NCBI GenBank assembly: GCA_022614915.1
Contig: JAKEHV010000346.1
Coordinates: 1-56,389 of the forward strand
Direction of reading: 5' to 3'
DNA length: 56,389 nt
Origin: Gemmataceae bacterium
Lineage (GTDB): Bacteria; Planctomycetota; Planctomycetia; Gemmatales; Gemmataceae
In this document: positions 1-7,415 of the stretch, piece by piece
Numbering within the stretch: position 1 is the stretch's first letter
How the letters are laid out: each line of letters begins with the position of its first letter
Made by a program: the position numbers and the translations under genes
The notes under the pieces: model-generated
Seen by the model: the letters and a program-made list of their open reading frames with translations, nothing else
What the model was told of the DNA's origin: nothing
Databases searched by the model: none

Positions 1-447
1 ATATGGGTTGTTTGCGGCGAGCGGAGCTTCCTCCGAAAAGGCGCCGGTTGGGCCCAAGCTGCCGTAGACCTCGTCGGTTGAGATGTGAACAAAGCGCTTC
101 AGGCCATGCCTGCGGGCGGCATCGAGCAGGATTTGTGTTCCCAGCACGTTGGTTCGGACAAAGGGTTGAGCGTCGTAGATGCTGCGATCGACGTGGCTTT
201 CGGCTGCAAAATGAAACACCGACTCGGCTTCCGCCACGAGGCGATTGACTTTTTTTGCATCCGTAATGTCGCCGCGCACGAAGCGATAGCGAGGATTGGA
301 CTCCAAGTCCGCGAGGTTTTCCGGATTGCCCGCGTATGTAAGGCTGTCGAGGTTAGTGATGTGAACGATTGGATCCACACGAAGCAGGTGTCGAATGAAG
401 TTGCTGCCAATGAATCCGCACCCGCCGGTAATGAGGACACGGCCCAT
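1..447 (-). CDS. rfbB: dTDP-glucose 4,6-dehydratase, 3' end outside window
   Basis: The frame is open from an ATG at 447 to the window edge, so 149 N-terminal residues are present and the C-terminus is missing. It opens with the Rossmann NAD-binding motif TGGCGFIGSNF and contains FHFAAESHVDRSI and the HISTDEVYG block, which together are diagnostic of dTDP-glucose 4,6-dehydratases of the extended SDR family. The YxxxK catalytic pair lies beyond the edge. The enzyme makes dTDP-4-keto-6-deoxyglucose, the precursor of dTDP-rhamnose and other deoxysugars of surface polysaccharide. The 5' side is a gene-poor gap that faces HU, so its promoter should lie between 448 and about 650. A related sugar-nucleotide epimerase/dehydratase is a less likely alternative. 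Confidence 0.9.
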   Translation of the reverse strand, partial: MGRVLITGGCGFIGSNFIRHLLRVDPIVHITNLDSLTYAGNPENLADLESNPRYRFVRGDITDAKKVNRLVAEAESVFHFAAESHVDRSIYDAQPFVRTNVLGTQILLDAARRHGLKRFVHISTDEVYGSLGPTGAFSEEAPLAANNPY

Positions 448-799
448 AGGCGTTCCTTCGCAAGAGTGTCGTCCTGGCGGCCAAAGATAGCGAGAAGGTA
501 GACCTTGGAGCAAGACTGAGCGCGGGGAGCGGTGGGCGGGCAGCGCGACCAATCCCACAACTTCCTTGTGCTCAAATGTTTATGGAGAAACAAGCCGCAA
601 AGTCGGTTCATTGGGCCATTTGAATCCGTGTCGGCTGCGAAGCTACGACAGCCATTTCAACATAAACCAATAAAAATTAATAACTTATGGCGAATGATCT
701 CACCGGAATCGCCGCCGGCCGCTGGCTGCGCCTAGCGCGGCCGCGGCGTTTCAGACACCGGAAACTCGGCAGCGGCAGTGCCCGAGGACTTGATTTTCC
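448..799. other. gap between divergent rfbB and HU genes
   Basis: No credible gene is seen here. The stretch from about 650 to 700 is AT-rich compared with the surroundings and is a plausible place for the rfbB promoter, but no clear -35/-10 pair was recognised on that strand. Confidence 0.5.
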
Positions 800-828
800 T
801 TGACATTACTCCATGATATCTTTACACT
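800..828 (+). promoter_or_regulatory. sigma-70 promoter of the HU gene
   Basis: A perfect -35 box TTGACA at 800-805 is followed after exactly 17 bases by TACACT at 823-828, a near-consensus -10 box. Transcription would start near 835, about 45 bases upstream of the HU start codon. This is the best housekeeping promoter by eye in the window. Confidence 0.8.
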
Positions 829-880
829 TAAAACAACGTCACCACGCAGGTTTCTGCGTTCCTCTGGGGAGAATAGAGCC

Positions 881-1255
881 GTGACCAAGAAAGAGATTGT
901 GAAACAGATCTCCGAGAAGCTGGGTTTGACCCAACTGAAGACAAAAGAAATCGTGCAGCAGACTTTTGACGCCATCGTTGAGACCTTGCTGGAAGAGAAA
1001 CGGATCGAGTTGCGCAACTTTGGCGTGTTCGAAGTGAAGCTTCGCAAAGCGCGCAAGGCGCGCAATCCGCGCACGGGGGAGCGCGTGGACGTGGAGCCCA
1101 AATTCGTCGTAACCTTCAAGCCGGGTAAAGAGATGGAAGAAAAAGTCCGCAAGCTTGATACCGGCGCCCTCGCCGCCGTTGGCGCCGGCGGGGAGTCCGA
1201 CGGCAACGGCGCTATGGGTAAGTCCAAGCCGGCAGCTGCGCGCAAACCGTCATGA
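881..1255 (+). CDS. HU/IHF family DNA-binding protein
   Basis: A 124-residue histone-like protein. The start is the GTG at 881, which begins the conserved VTKKEIV segment, lies behind GGGGA at 866-870 and follows the promoter; the frame upstream of it overlaps that promoter and is not coding. The fold is complete: helical dimerisation part, [11 protein letters not shown] strand region and the DNA-binding arm [12 protein letters not shown] with the intercalating Arg-Asn-Pro. About 35 residues of low-complexity Gly/Ala/Lys tail follow the core, longer than in E. coli HU, and may add non-specific DNA contact. It has its own promoter and terminator and so is probably monocistronic. It bends and compacts nucleoid DNA. 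HU and IHF subunits cannot be separated by eye. Confidence 0.93.
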   Translation: MTKKEIVKQISEKLGLTQLKTKEIVQQTFDAIVETLLEEKRIELRNFGVFEVKLRKARKARNPRTGERVDVEPKFVVTFKPGKEMEEKVRKLDTGALAAVGAGGESDGNGAMGKSKPAAARKPS

Positions 1256-1281
1256 TCCCACGCAAATGTCCTCTCCATCTT

Positions 1282-1308
1282 AACCCGGGCAACATCCCGG
1301 GTTTTTTT
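1282..1308 (+). terminator. rho-independent terminator of HU
   Basis: The stem AACCCGGG / CCCGGGTT (1282-1289 with 1296-1303) has a 6-base loop and runs directly into a T tract ending at 1308. It lies 26 bases after the HU stop codon. Confidence 0.9.
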
Positions 1309-1439
1309 GTCTACGTTCCCTTGGGATATTCGGCAAACGCGGAGTTTTTTCGCAAGATTCCCTCAAGCACATACCCGCTAACGCCGATACAACCCTTAAA
1401 TCCATCGACCGGTTGGACTTTTCGGCGAAGGAGCGCGAC

Positions 1440-1667
1440 ATGCGTCGGCTGTGGAGCTTGGCGGCGGTAGCTGGCTTGGCCTTGGCGAACACCGGCTGCT
1501 TTATCAACATGTGGTCCAGCGATCCCAATGAACGGACCGAACAGCTCATTCATTGGTCCGAAAACCTGCGCCAAGTGAAGGGTGAATGGAATCGCTTCTG
1601 GTTCAATGATCAGCCCAGCCACTTGACACCGATGACGATTCACGGCGGCATCCAGCCCGGCATCTAG
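1440..1667 (+). CDS. small exported lipoprotein, unknown function
   Basis: A 75-residue protein. The ATG at 1440 is chosen because GAAGGAG lies at 1427-1433; an in-frame ATG at 1413 is upstream of that ribosome site. The N-terminus is a lipoprotein signal: MRRLW, a hydrophobic stretch, then LANTGC, which fits a lipobox with Cys18 as the lipidated residue. The mature part of under 60 residues contains an ERTEQLIHWSENLRQVKGEWNRFWF segment that looks like an amphipathic helix rich in Trp. A hairpin and a terminator follow. The family is not recognised. Confidence 0.75.
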   Translation: MRRLWSLAAVAGLALANTGCFINMWSSDPNERTEQLIHWSENLRQVKGEWNRFWFNDQPSHLTPMTIHGGIQPGI

Positions 1668-1670
1668 GTA

Positions 1671-1698
1671 GTAGCGCAATTCGCAAGAATTCCGTTAC
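1671..1698. repeat. dispersed palindromic repeat, family F
   Basis: An imperfect inverted repeat GTAGCGcAATTC / GAATTCCGtTAC with a 4-base loop. A close relative lies inside a TadE-like gene at 19695-19719, so it is a dispersed element and not a private structure of this locus. It starts four bases after the lipoprotein stop codon. Confidence 0.6.
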
Positions 1699-1724
1699 GC
1701 TTCAAATCTTGATGAAAGCACGAC

Positions 1725-1770
1725 GCAGGTCGCGAAGAGGCAAGGACGCTTCTTGGCGACCTGCTTTTTT
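1725..1770 (+). terminator. terminator after the lipoprotein gene
   Basis: The stem GCAGGTCGC (1725-1733) pairs with GCGACCTGC (1756-1764), an inner GAAG/CTTC pairing extends it, and a run of six T follows. It ends the rightward lipoprotein transcript just before the convergent queC stop codon. Confidence 0.8.
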
Positions 1771-1797
1771 GAGTTGACCACACACTGGGAGTGACGT

Positions 1798-2445
1798 CTA
1801 CAACGCATACGCCGTCGGATCGGTCATTCCCGCATCCAAGAAAGCTTGGCGTCGCTCCGCACACTTATTGCATTGACCGCAATGTCGCTTGCCGCGCGGC
1901 TCGATGCATGAAAAGGTATGTTCGAGCGGCAAGTCCTTTCCCAACCACATCACCTGCGTCTTCTTCATCGCCGCGAACGGCAAAACGATGTGGACCTTGC
2001 CTGCCACCGCTTGATTGGCGACGGCTTGCATTAGGGAGAAGAATGCCGGCGTCGCATCGGGGAAGGGATTGCTCGCCAGCGTGCCTAGAGCGATCTTTGC
2101 CACGTCGTTCAAATGACACCACAAGAGCGCCTTGCCCAAGAGCAGCAGGTTGCGTCCCGGCAAGAACACCGCTTCGTCCGGCGTCGCGGCATCCGGTACC
2201 CCACTGCCGCTCAGGCTCCAATGCCGCCCATAGAGATCTGCGACGGGCTGCTGCAGGACCGTCAACGGCCGCAGCGCGGGCCTGGCGAGCGCATCGAGGT
2301 AGCGGCGCAAGTATTCCTCCTCCACCGCTTCCCAAGCCAAACCGCAGCGAATGTAAAGCGGAAAGACAGACGCTTCGCGCGAAAGGGCATCACCCAGGAG
2401 AATGGCTGAATCGAGACCGCCGGATATGAGCACTGCAAAGGACAT
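1798..2445 (-). CDS. queC: 7-cyano-7-deazaguanine synthase
   Basis: QueC converts 7-carboxy-7-deazaguanine to preQ0 with ATP and ammonia in queuosine biosynthesis. The 215-residue protein starts at the ATG at 2445, placing the PP-loop SGGLDS at residues 8-13; a longer frame upstream is repeat sequence. FLPGRNLLLL and the C-terminal zinc site Cys180, Cys189, Cys192 and Cys195 (CGQCNKC) are intact, and the length is normal for the family. It stands alone; no queD, queE or queF is in the window. A dispersed inverted repeat lies immediately upstream of the start, so its promoter must be inside or beyond the repeat. Confidence 0.93.
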   Translation of the reverse strand: MSFAVLISGGLDSAILLGDALSREASVFPLYIRCGLAWEAVEEEYLRRYLDALARPALRPLTVLQQPVADLYGRHWSLSGSGVPDAATPDEAVFLPGRNLLLLGKALLWCHLNDVAKIALGTLASNPFPDATPAFFSLMQAVANQAVAGKVHIVLPFAAMKKTQVMWLGKDLPLEHTFSCIEPRGKRHCGQCNKCAERRQAFLDAGMTDPTAYAL

Positions 2446-2450
2446 AAGAA

Positions 2451-2598
2451 TGCAAATCCGAAAATCGAAATCCGAAACCCCAAACAAATTCAAATATCAA
2501 ATAGGAAACTCAAGGGAAATTCTCCGTTGTTTCGTTATTTCTGCTTCGGGTTTCGTACTTGTTTCGGATTTGGATTTTGAGATTTCGGATTTGAATCG
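2451..2598. repeat. dispersed AT-rich inverted repeat between STAS gene and queC
   Basis: The left arm (about 2451-2485) carries repeated AATCCGAAA-type words and the right arm (about 2543-2598) carries the complements (GTTTCGGATTTGGATTTTGAGATTTCGGATTT-like, read in pieces). The whole gap between the two genes is this element. It is unusually AT-rich for the region and may form a long hairpin that both ends the STAS transcript and lies in the queC leader. Confidence 0.6.
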
Positions 2599-2600
2599 GT

Positions 2601-2978
2601 CTAATCGCCGCTCAACGCCGCAAGGGCCGCCTTTTTGGAATCATAAATGGCCCAGAGCGTCTCCAGGTCCAGCAGCTTCAGCAATTCACGGGCGGGCTCG
2701 GAAGCTCCCGCCAGCACGATCTCGCTGCCGTTTTTCTTGGCCAGCGCATGGCAGCGCAACAGAAAGGACACGAACACCGAGCCGAAATAATTCACCTGGC
2801 TTAGATCGACGACGATGCCGGCCGGCGGATCTTCTTTCAAGGACTGCACCACCATGCGGGCGGCCTGCTCGATCAGCGTCTCGTGCATCTCCTCGACCCG
2901 TGCCGAGGGGAGCACGACCGCGATCTCTTGGTGGCGCTCGATGCGAAACGACTGCTCGTGGCTGGCTTCTTGGGACAT
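2601..2978 (-). CDS. STAS-domain protein (anti-sigma factor antagonist type)
   Basis: A 125-residue single-domain STAS protein like SpoIIAA/RsbV. The core reads VVDLSQVNYFGSVFVSFLL, the strand-loop-helix that holds the phosphorylatable Ser in RsbV-like proteins; here the Ser follows Phe-Gly where Asp-Ser is usual. The N-terminus (MSQEASHEQSFRIERHQEIAVV) and C-terminus match the family length. Such proteins bind or release an anti-sigma kinase in partner-switching networks. No cognate kinase or phosphatase lies next to it, so the partner is unknown. A separate solute-transporter STAS origin is unlikely because no membrane part exists. Confidence 0.85.
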   Translation of the reverse strand: MSQEASHEQSFRIERHQEIAVVLPSARVEEMHETLIEQAARMVVQSLKEDPPAGIVVDLSQVNYFGSVFVSFLLRCHALAKKNGSEIVLAGASEPARELLKLLDLETLWAIYDSKKAALAALSGD

Positions 2979-3117
2979 GGCATCCTTCTTTGCGCGTCAG
3001 GCCGGACGCTTGCGTCGCGGTGCTGTGAACGGCGTTCTCCCAAAGTATAGCGGGAATGAAGCCAAGGGGAAGGATAGAATGGTCCTGTAAGCGAAACCGC
3101 TAGTGGATGTCCGCAGC

Positions 3118-3999
3118 ATGCAATTTCCGTCCATTCCCTTGGCCCATCTCGACGACCTCTGGTTTCAGGTCTCCGGCACCGTCTGCAACCTTGCCTGCAC
3201 GCACTGCTTCATCAGTTGCAGCCCGCACAACCATTCGTTCGGCTTTCTCGACTTCGAAACCATCCGCACTAATTTAGAGGAATCCGTCGCACTTGGAGTG
3301 AAAGAATACTACTTCACAGGCGGGGAGCCGTTCCTGCACCCGCGCATGACCGAAATCCTCGAACTCACTCTGCGCTACGGCCCTGCCACGGTCCTCACGA
3401 ACGGAACGGTTTTCAAAGACCATTGGCTGCAACGCTTGCGCGCGGCGGAAGACGCTTCCACTTATAGTTTGGAATTCCGAGTATCCATGGACGGCTACAC
3501 GCCCGAGGCCAATGACGCCTTGCGCGGCCACGGCACATTTGAGCGCATCCTGCGCGGCGTGCGGCAGCTCCTGGATCACGGCTTTTTGCCGATCCTCACC
3601 GTCACACCCGCCAACCACGAAGACGATCCACACTTGTTCGAGCGCTTTGTCCGGCTTCTTCGCGAAAACGGCTACGACCGGCCGCGCCTCAAGTTTCTGC
3701 CCACCTTGCGCATCGGCGCCGAGGCGAAACGCGGGCGCGGCTACGACGAACACGAGCGCGTCACGCCTGAGATGATGATCGGCTACGATCAGGCGCGGCT
3801 CGTCTGCAACCATAGCCGGGTCGTCACGGACCGCGGCGTCTATGTCTGCCCGATTCTTCTGGAAGCGCCGGACGCGCGGCTGGGTGATTCGTTGACCGAA
3901 GCGCTCGCGCCCTTCGCGCTCGCACATCAGCCTTGTCATACCTGCTATCAATACGGAGCTTTGTGCGCCAATGCCTCCAGCCGACAGCGCGACACCTGA
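3118..3999 (+). CDS. radical SAM protein paired with a metallophosphoesterase
   Basis: A 293-residue radical SAM enzyme. The cluster motif is CNLACTHC (Cys23, Cys27, Cys30), followed by a second Cys pair at residues 33-34 region (FISCSP) and the SAM-binding TGGEP at 67-71. The C-terminal part has Cys-rich segments (VCNHSRVVTDRGVYVCPI and HQPCHTCYQYGALC) that look like a SPASM/twitch-type auxiliary cluster region. ATG 3118 is preferred, though a GTG five codons upstream at 3103 is possible; neither has a good ribosome site. The last 29 bases overlap the next gene, which implies translational coupling. The substrate is unknown; twitch-type enzymes often modify peptides or small metabolites. Confidence 0.85.
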   Translation: MQFPSIPLAHLDDLWFQVSGTVCNLACTHCFISCSPHNHSFGFLDFETIRTNLEESVALGVKEYYFTGGEPFLHPRMTEILELTLRYGPATVLTNGTVFKDHWLQRLRAAEDASTYSLEFRVSMDGYTPEANDALRGHGTFERILRGVRQLLDHGFLPILTVTPANHEDDPHLFERFVRLLRENGYDRPRLKFLPTLRIGAEAKRGRGYDEHERVTPEMMIGYDQARLVCNHSRVVTDRGVYVCPILLEAPDARLGDSLTEALAPFALAHQPCHTCYQYGALCANASSRQRDT

Positions 4000-4813
4000 G
4001 TATCGCCGCATCGCGGTATTCGGGGGTGTCTACAGCAACTACCTGGCGCTGGCGGCGGCCCTGGATGACGCCCGCCGGCGCGGCGTCGAGGCGTGCTTCT
4101 GCCTGGGCGACATGGGCGCGTTTGGCCCGCATCCCGACCGCGTGTTTCCCTTGTTGCGCGACTTCGGCGTGCACTGTATCCAGGGAAACTACGACAACTC
4201 CATCGCGCGCGGCTTGGACGATTGCCAATGCGGCTACACCGATCCGCGCGACAATCATTTCGCGCGCCTAAGTTACCGGTACACTTTCGCCCACACGAAT
4301 CCGGACAACCGCGCTTGGCTGGGCACGCTGCCCACTGCGCTCCGGCTGCAACTTGGCAATTACCGGCTCTTGTTGTGCCACGGCAGCCCGCGGCAAATGA
4401 ACGAGTTTCTCTGGGAATCGACCACCTCTTCGGCGTTTCTCGACTACTTGATGCGCCAATACGACACGGACGTGATCTTGGCCACGCACACGGGCATCAA
4501 ATGGCATCGTGCCTTGGAGGGCGGCAGACATTTCGTCAATGCCGGCGTTCTGGGCCGGCCCGAGAACGACGGGCGTCCGAACGTTTGGTACGCGCTCTTG
4601 ACACTAGCCCAAAGCGCGAGCGAGGGACTCGTAACGGCCGATCCCGCGCTGCAAGTCGAGTTCATCCCCGTGTCCTACGACCACGAGCAACTAGCGGCCC
4701 AGATGCGCGCGGAGCAATTGCCGGACGAGTTTGTGGCGACCGTGCGGACCGGCTGGTGGACAACCTGCCTGGAAGTGTTGCCTCAAAAGGAGCGTCGTTG
4801 CGGCCGATTTTAG
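3971..4813 (+). CDS. atypical calcineurin-like metallophosphoesterase
   Basis: A 280-residue protein whose frame overlaps the radical SAM gene by 29 bases. Family blocks are recognisable in order: GGVYSNY (18-24), CLGDMGAFGPHP with Asp47, QGNYD (71-75), LLCHGSPR and ATHTGIKWH. In ordinary enzymes the first block is GDxHGN, where Asp and His bind metal; here both are replaced (Gly19, Tyr21), while the GD, GN, and later His blocks remain. It may bind one metal, use a changed site or act non-catalytically. Residues around 211-220 (LTLAQSASEG) are encoded by a dispersed repeat. It likely works with the radical SAM partner, but the reaction is unknown. Confidence 0.8.
   Translation: MPPADSATPEYRRIAVFGGVYSNYLALAAALDDARRRGVEACFCLGDMGAFGPHPDRVFPLLRDFGVHCIQGNYDNSIARGLDDCQCGYTDPRDNHFARLSYRYTFAHTNPDNRAWLGTLPTALRLQLGNYRLLLCHGSPRQMNEFLWESTTSSAFLDYLMRQYDTDVILATHTGIKWHRALEGGRHFVNAGVLGRPENDGRPNVWYALLTLAQSASEGLVTADPALQVEFIPVSYDHEQLAAQMRAEQLPDEFVATVRTGWWTTCLEVLPQKERRCGRF
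4601..4626 (+). repeat. dispersed repeat family A inside the metallophosphoesterase gene
   Basis: The sequence ACACTAGCCCAAAGCGCGAG plus CGAGGG matches the elements at 15229-15255, 19030-19160 and 19637-19664. Here it is read in frame as TLAQSASEG without breaking the gene. Confidence 0.75.
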
Positions 4814-4928
4814 CGCCGCAAACTTTTCCCACCTTTTCCATTTTTTCCTTGACATTTCACACTTGCGAAATCACCGTAGGCCAAATGCAGCTGGATTGGG
4901 GGATTCGGCAGCTGAAAGGATTGACCCC

Positions 4929-5672
4929 ATGACCCATCCGGAGGCCTTTTTCGAGGAGATTCTGGAAAACCCCAACGACGACGCACCCCGATTACGCTAT
5001 GCCGATTGGTTGGACGAGCATTGCGATGCTTTGGGGGAGTTCATCCGCGTCCAATGCCGCCTCGCCCATTTGCCCCTGGACCATTTTGCGACCTTGGAGC
5101 TGGAAACGCGCGAGCGCGAGCTCTTGCACGACAACGAAAGCCAATGGGTCGGCGACCTCGCCGACTTCGTGGACTGGTGGACGTTTCGCCGCGGCTTTGT
5201 CGATGAGATTTCGACGACGTCGGCAAACTTTTTGGCGCACGCCTGCGCGCTGTTCCAGCGGGCGCCGATTCAAGAAGTCCACTTGAACGGGCCGCGTGAC
5301 GATCTCGAGCCCCTGGCGGCATCCGCCTTTTTGCAACGCGCCGCCTACCTCGACCTTTCCAACTACCATGTCCGCGACCAGGGGGCGCGGCTCCTGGCCC
5401 GTTCACCCCACATGGCCCACGTGCGCGGCCTCAACCTGTCGTCGAGCGGCATCGGCGATTCGGGCCTTAAGGCGCTGGCCGGTTCGCCGCACTTGTGCGC
5501 GCTGCGCGAGCTCTACCTGTGCGACAATCGCATCACCACGAGCGGCGCGCGCGCCCTCGCCCAGTCGGCCCTTGCGGAACACTTGCAGCTGTTGCACCTG
5601 CGCTTCAACTGCATTGGCACCGACGGAGCCGACCTCTTGCAGCGCCGCTTTGGGACGCGCGTGCAGCTGTAA
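4929..5672 (+). CDS. TIGR02996-domain protein with leucine-rich repeats
   Basis: A 247-residue protein starting at the ATG at 4929. Residues 1-45 are the repeat-companion domain TIGR02996: FFEEILENPNDDAPRLRYADWLDE then GEFIRVQC. Residues from about 130 to the end are three or more RNI-type leucine-rich repeats, seen as YLDLSNYHVRDQGARLL, GLNLSSSGIGDSGLKAL and LYLCDNRITTSGARAL. This architecture is typical of Gemmata-like planctomycetes, where it is abundant. No signal peptide or membrane segment is seen, so it is probably cytoplasmic. A protein-binding role is inferred from the repeats only. Confidence 0.88.
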   Translation: MTHPEAFFEEILENPNDDAPRLRYADWLDEHCDALGEFIRVQCRLAHLPLDHFATLELETRERELLHDNESQWVGDLADFVDWWTFRRGFVDEISTTSANFLAHACALFQRAPIQEVHLNGPRDDLEPLAASAFLQRAAYLDLSNYHVRDQGARLLARSPHMAHVRGLNLSSSGIGDSGLKALAGSPHLCALRELYLCDNRITTSGARALAQSALAEHLQLLHLRFNCIGTDGADLLQRRFGTRVQL

Positions 5673-5813
5673 ATCGCGCATTTGCAGCTGCAAATCAGTG
5701 CCGCGCGCAAGTCCGAGCCGCGACCATGAGGGAGCGGGCGACCGCTTGGTTAGTACGCGGATTCCGCGGACGAACACCGTCGTGCAGACGACGACACCAT
5801 AAGATGCTTGGGT

Positions 5814-6572
5814 ATGCTCCAAGCACTTGATGCCCTGACGGGTACGATTGTGGCCGGCGCTGAGGCTTCGCGCGCTGGACGCTACATGTGCCCAGAATGC
5901 AGTGCGCTGGTCGCGCTCCGCGCGGGCAGCCACAAAGTTCCGCACTTCGCTCATTTCTCACGGCGCTTGTGTTCGCTTGCCGAGCCCGAAAGTCCGCGCC
6001 ATCGCGCCCTCAAATGGCTGTGCAAAAAGTACTTTGCTCCCCTGCCGGTCGAGTGGGAAGTGCGTCTGGGAAAGCGTCGCGTCGATGCGTTTGTGAACAG
6101 GCAGTTCGTTGTGGAATGTCAAGCGTCGCCCTTGGCTTGGCGCGAATGGCAAGCGCGGACGGCAGACCACAACCGTCACGGTTATCCTGTGCTTTGGCTG
6201 TGGGACGTGAAGCGGCTGTGTGGCAAAAACACGCTGACGGAAGCACTAGAGCTGGAAGGCAAAGGACGCGCCGTGTGGGCGGCGCCGGAGATTCGCCTGT
6301 GCCATGAGGAAAGCCACGACCACCTCTACGTCGCCGACAAGCACGACATCATGCCATGCCGTCTATCGCCGTTGAGCGGCGTCGAGCTCGAATCGGCGAC
6401 GGCCCGGGGAGGATGGACCGATGCGGTTTTCTGGCCGCAGTCCTTGCGCAGAATGACGTTTTTCCCGGACTGCGACAAGAACGAGCGTTTTCACTTCGCG
6501 AGCCGATCGAAGCAGTTCCGCTTGGTTCGTTTGGGCAAGCAAACAGCGGCACCGTCGGAGCCGCGCCCGTAA
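5814..6572 (+). CDS. CoiA-like nuclease family protein
   Basis: A 252-residue protein, with ATG 5814 preferred over a TTG two codons earlier. The N-terminus has the CoiA-type zinc segment (YMCPECSALVALRAG followed by PHFAHFS) and then a PD-(D/E)xK-like core, RRVDAFVNRQFVVECQAS, in which Asp and Glu-x-Gln are in the expected order. CoiA proteins help process incoming DNA in competent Gram-positive bacteria, and relatives occur widely in other phyla. No competence or recombination genes are adjacent, so a role in DNA uptake is not shown. The C-terminal third is not recognised. Confidence 0.7.
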   Translation: MLQALDALTGTIVAGAEASRAGRYMCPECSALVALRAGSHKVPHFAHFSRRLCSLAEPESPRHRALKWLCKKYFAPLPVEWEVRLGKRRVDAFVNRQFVVECQASPLAWREWQARTADHNRHGYPVLWLWDVKRLCGKNTLTEALELEGKGRAVWAAPEIRLCHEESHDHLYVADKHDIMPCRLSPLSGVELESATARGGWTDAVFWPQSLRRMTFFPDCDKNERFHFASRSKQFRLVRLGKQTAAPSEPRP

Positions 6573-6633
6573 GTAAAAAAGCGGTACGCGCCGCGCTCAT
6601 CCGCTTCTTTTCGTGCGCGGCTCTCAGGCCAAG

Positions 6634-7290
6634 TCACTTCCTCTTCCCCCACACCTTAACGTCGTCCCAGTTGCCGGAGTCATCGAAGGAGCCAAGGCCG
6701 ACGCGGCCCCAGGTGAACGTCTTGTCCTGGGCGGTCATGATCGGCGTCTTCATTTCGTCGAAGTAAATCTCGATCGAGCCGCTCTCGGTTTGCCGCACGA
6801 TCTTGACAGGATGCCACTTGTCCGTCCAAGGCGTGCCCTTGGTGGAGGTGATGGAGATCTTCTTTCGTGCGTCGTCGTTGACAATGAAAATCTGGTTGGC
6901 GTGATCGTCCGCGGCCTTGGCAATATGCACGTAATAGAAATGGGCCGGATCCTGGTAGCCGAAGAACAGACACATGTCGCGATGGGCGACATCCTTGCCG
7001 GTGCTTTGCACTTTGGCTTCCAGGACGAAGTCGGTGAGGACGAGGTCTTTCACAAGAGAGATGTTGAGCGGACTGCGGTGCGGCGGCTTATAGTTGCTCG
7101 TCTGAAATTGGTTGTAGACCTTGCCCTTGTCGCCGTCCGCGATCCGCCACGCCTTGACATCAGTCGGCTCCCAGCGCTCGGCGCCTTTTTCGAAGTTCTC
7201 CTCGAAGACCAACGGGAGTTTCACGGCGTCGCCGGCCGATGCGGCCGCACCAAGGACAGCGAGAACCAATGCCGAACACATGTGCCTCAT
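6634..7290 (-). CDS. secreted concanavalin-like domain protein
   Basis: A 218-residue protein. GGAGGG lies 7 bases upstream of the ATG at 7290. The first 19 residues form a signal peptide ending near SAGDA. The rest looks like an all-beta laminin-G/DUF1080-type fold: FEENFEKGAERWEPTD at the start, a central FFGYQDPAHFYYVHIAK, and a closing GRVGLGSFDDSGNWDDVKVWG, the usual end strand of such domains. In planctomycetes these proteins often accompany sulfatases or glycoside-degrading enzymes. It is downstream of the DUF1501 gene on the same strand but separated by a repeat hairpin, so cotranscription is uncertain. Carbohydrate binding or hydrolysis is inferred. Confidence 0.7.
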   Translation of the reverse strand: MRHMCSALVLAVLGAAASAGDAVKLPLVFEENFEKGAERWEPTDVKAWRIADGDKGKVYNQFQTSNYKPPHRSPLNISLVKDLVLTDFVLEAKVQSTGKDVAHRDMCLFFGYQDPAHFYYVHIAKAADDHANQIFIVNDDARKKISITSTKGTPWTDKWHPVKIVRQTESGSIEIYFDEMKTPIMTAQDKTFTWGRVGLGSFDDSGNWDDVKVWGKRK

Positions 7291-7307
7291 GAGATCCCTC
7301 CGAATTC

Positions 7308-7412
7308 AACCGCGGAGGCGCAGAGAGACGCAGAGCAAGACAAGGATTGACTTATGGTCTGCATATTCTCTTGCCCGCCCTGTCTCCGCGTTCCTCCGCG
7401 CCTCTGCGGTTT
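7308..7412. repeat. dispersed repeat family B, inverted pair
   Basis: Left arm 7308-7341 (AACCGCGGAGGCGCAGAGAG...) and right arm 7381-7412 (...TTCCTCCGCGCCTCTGCGGTT) are complementary and could form a long hairpin between the DUF1501 gene and the secreted protein gene. Related copies are at 17231-17263 and 29501-29577. Confidence 0.75.
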
Positions 7413-7415
7413 AGA

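Noticed and set aside
4855-4895. TTGACA upstream of the TIGR02996 gene as a promoter
   Set aside because: No acceptable -10 box at 16-18 bases.
4093-4932. Frames with SPKRERG-type residues as proteins
   Set aside because: These residues are translations of family A repeats in shadow frames.
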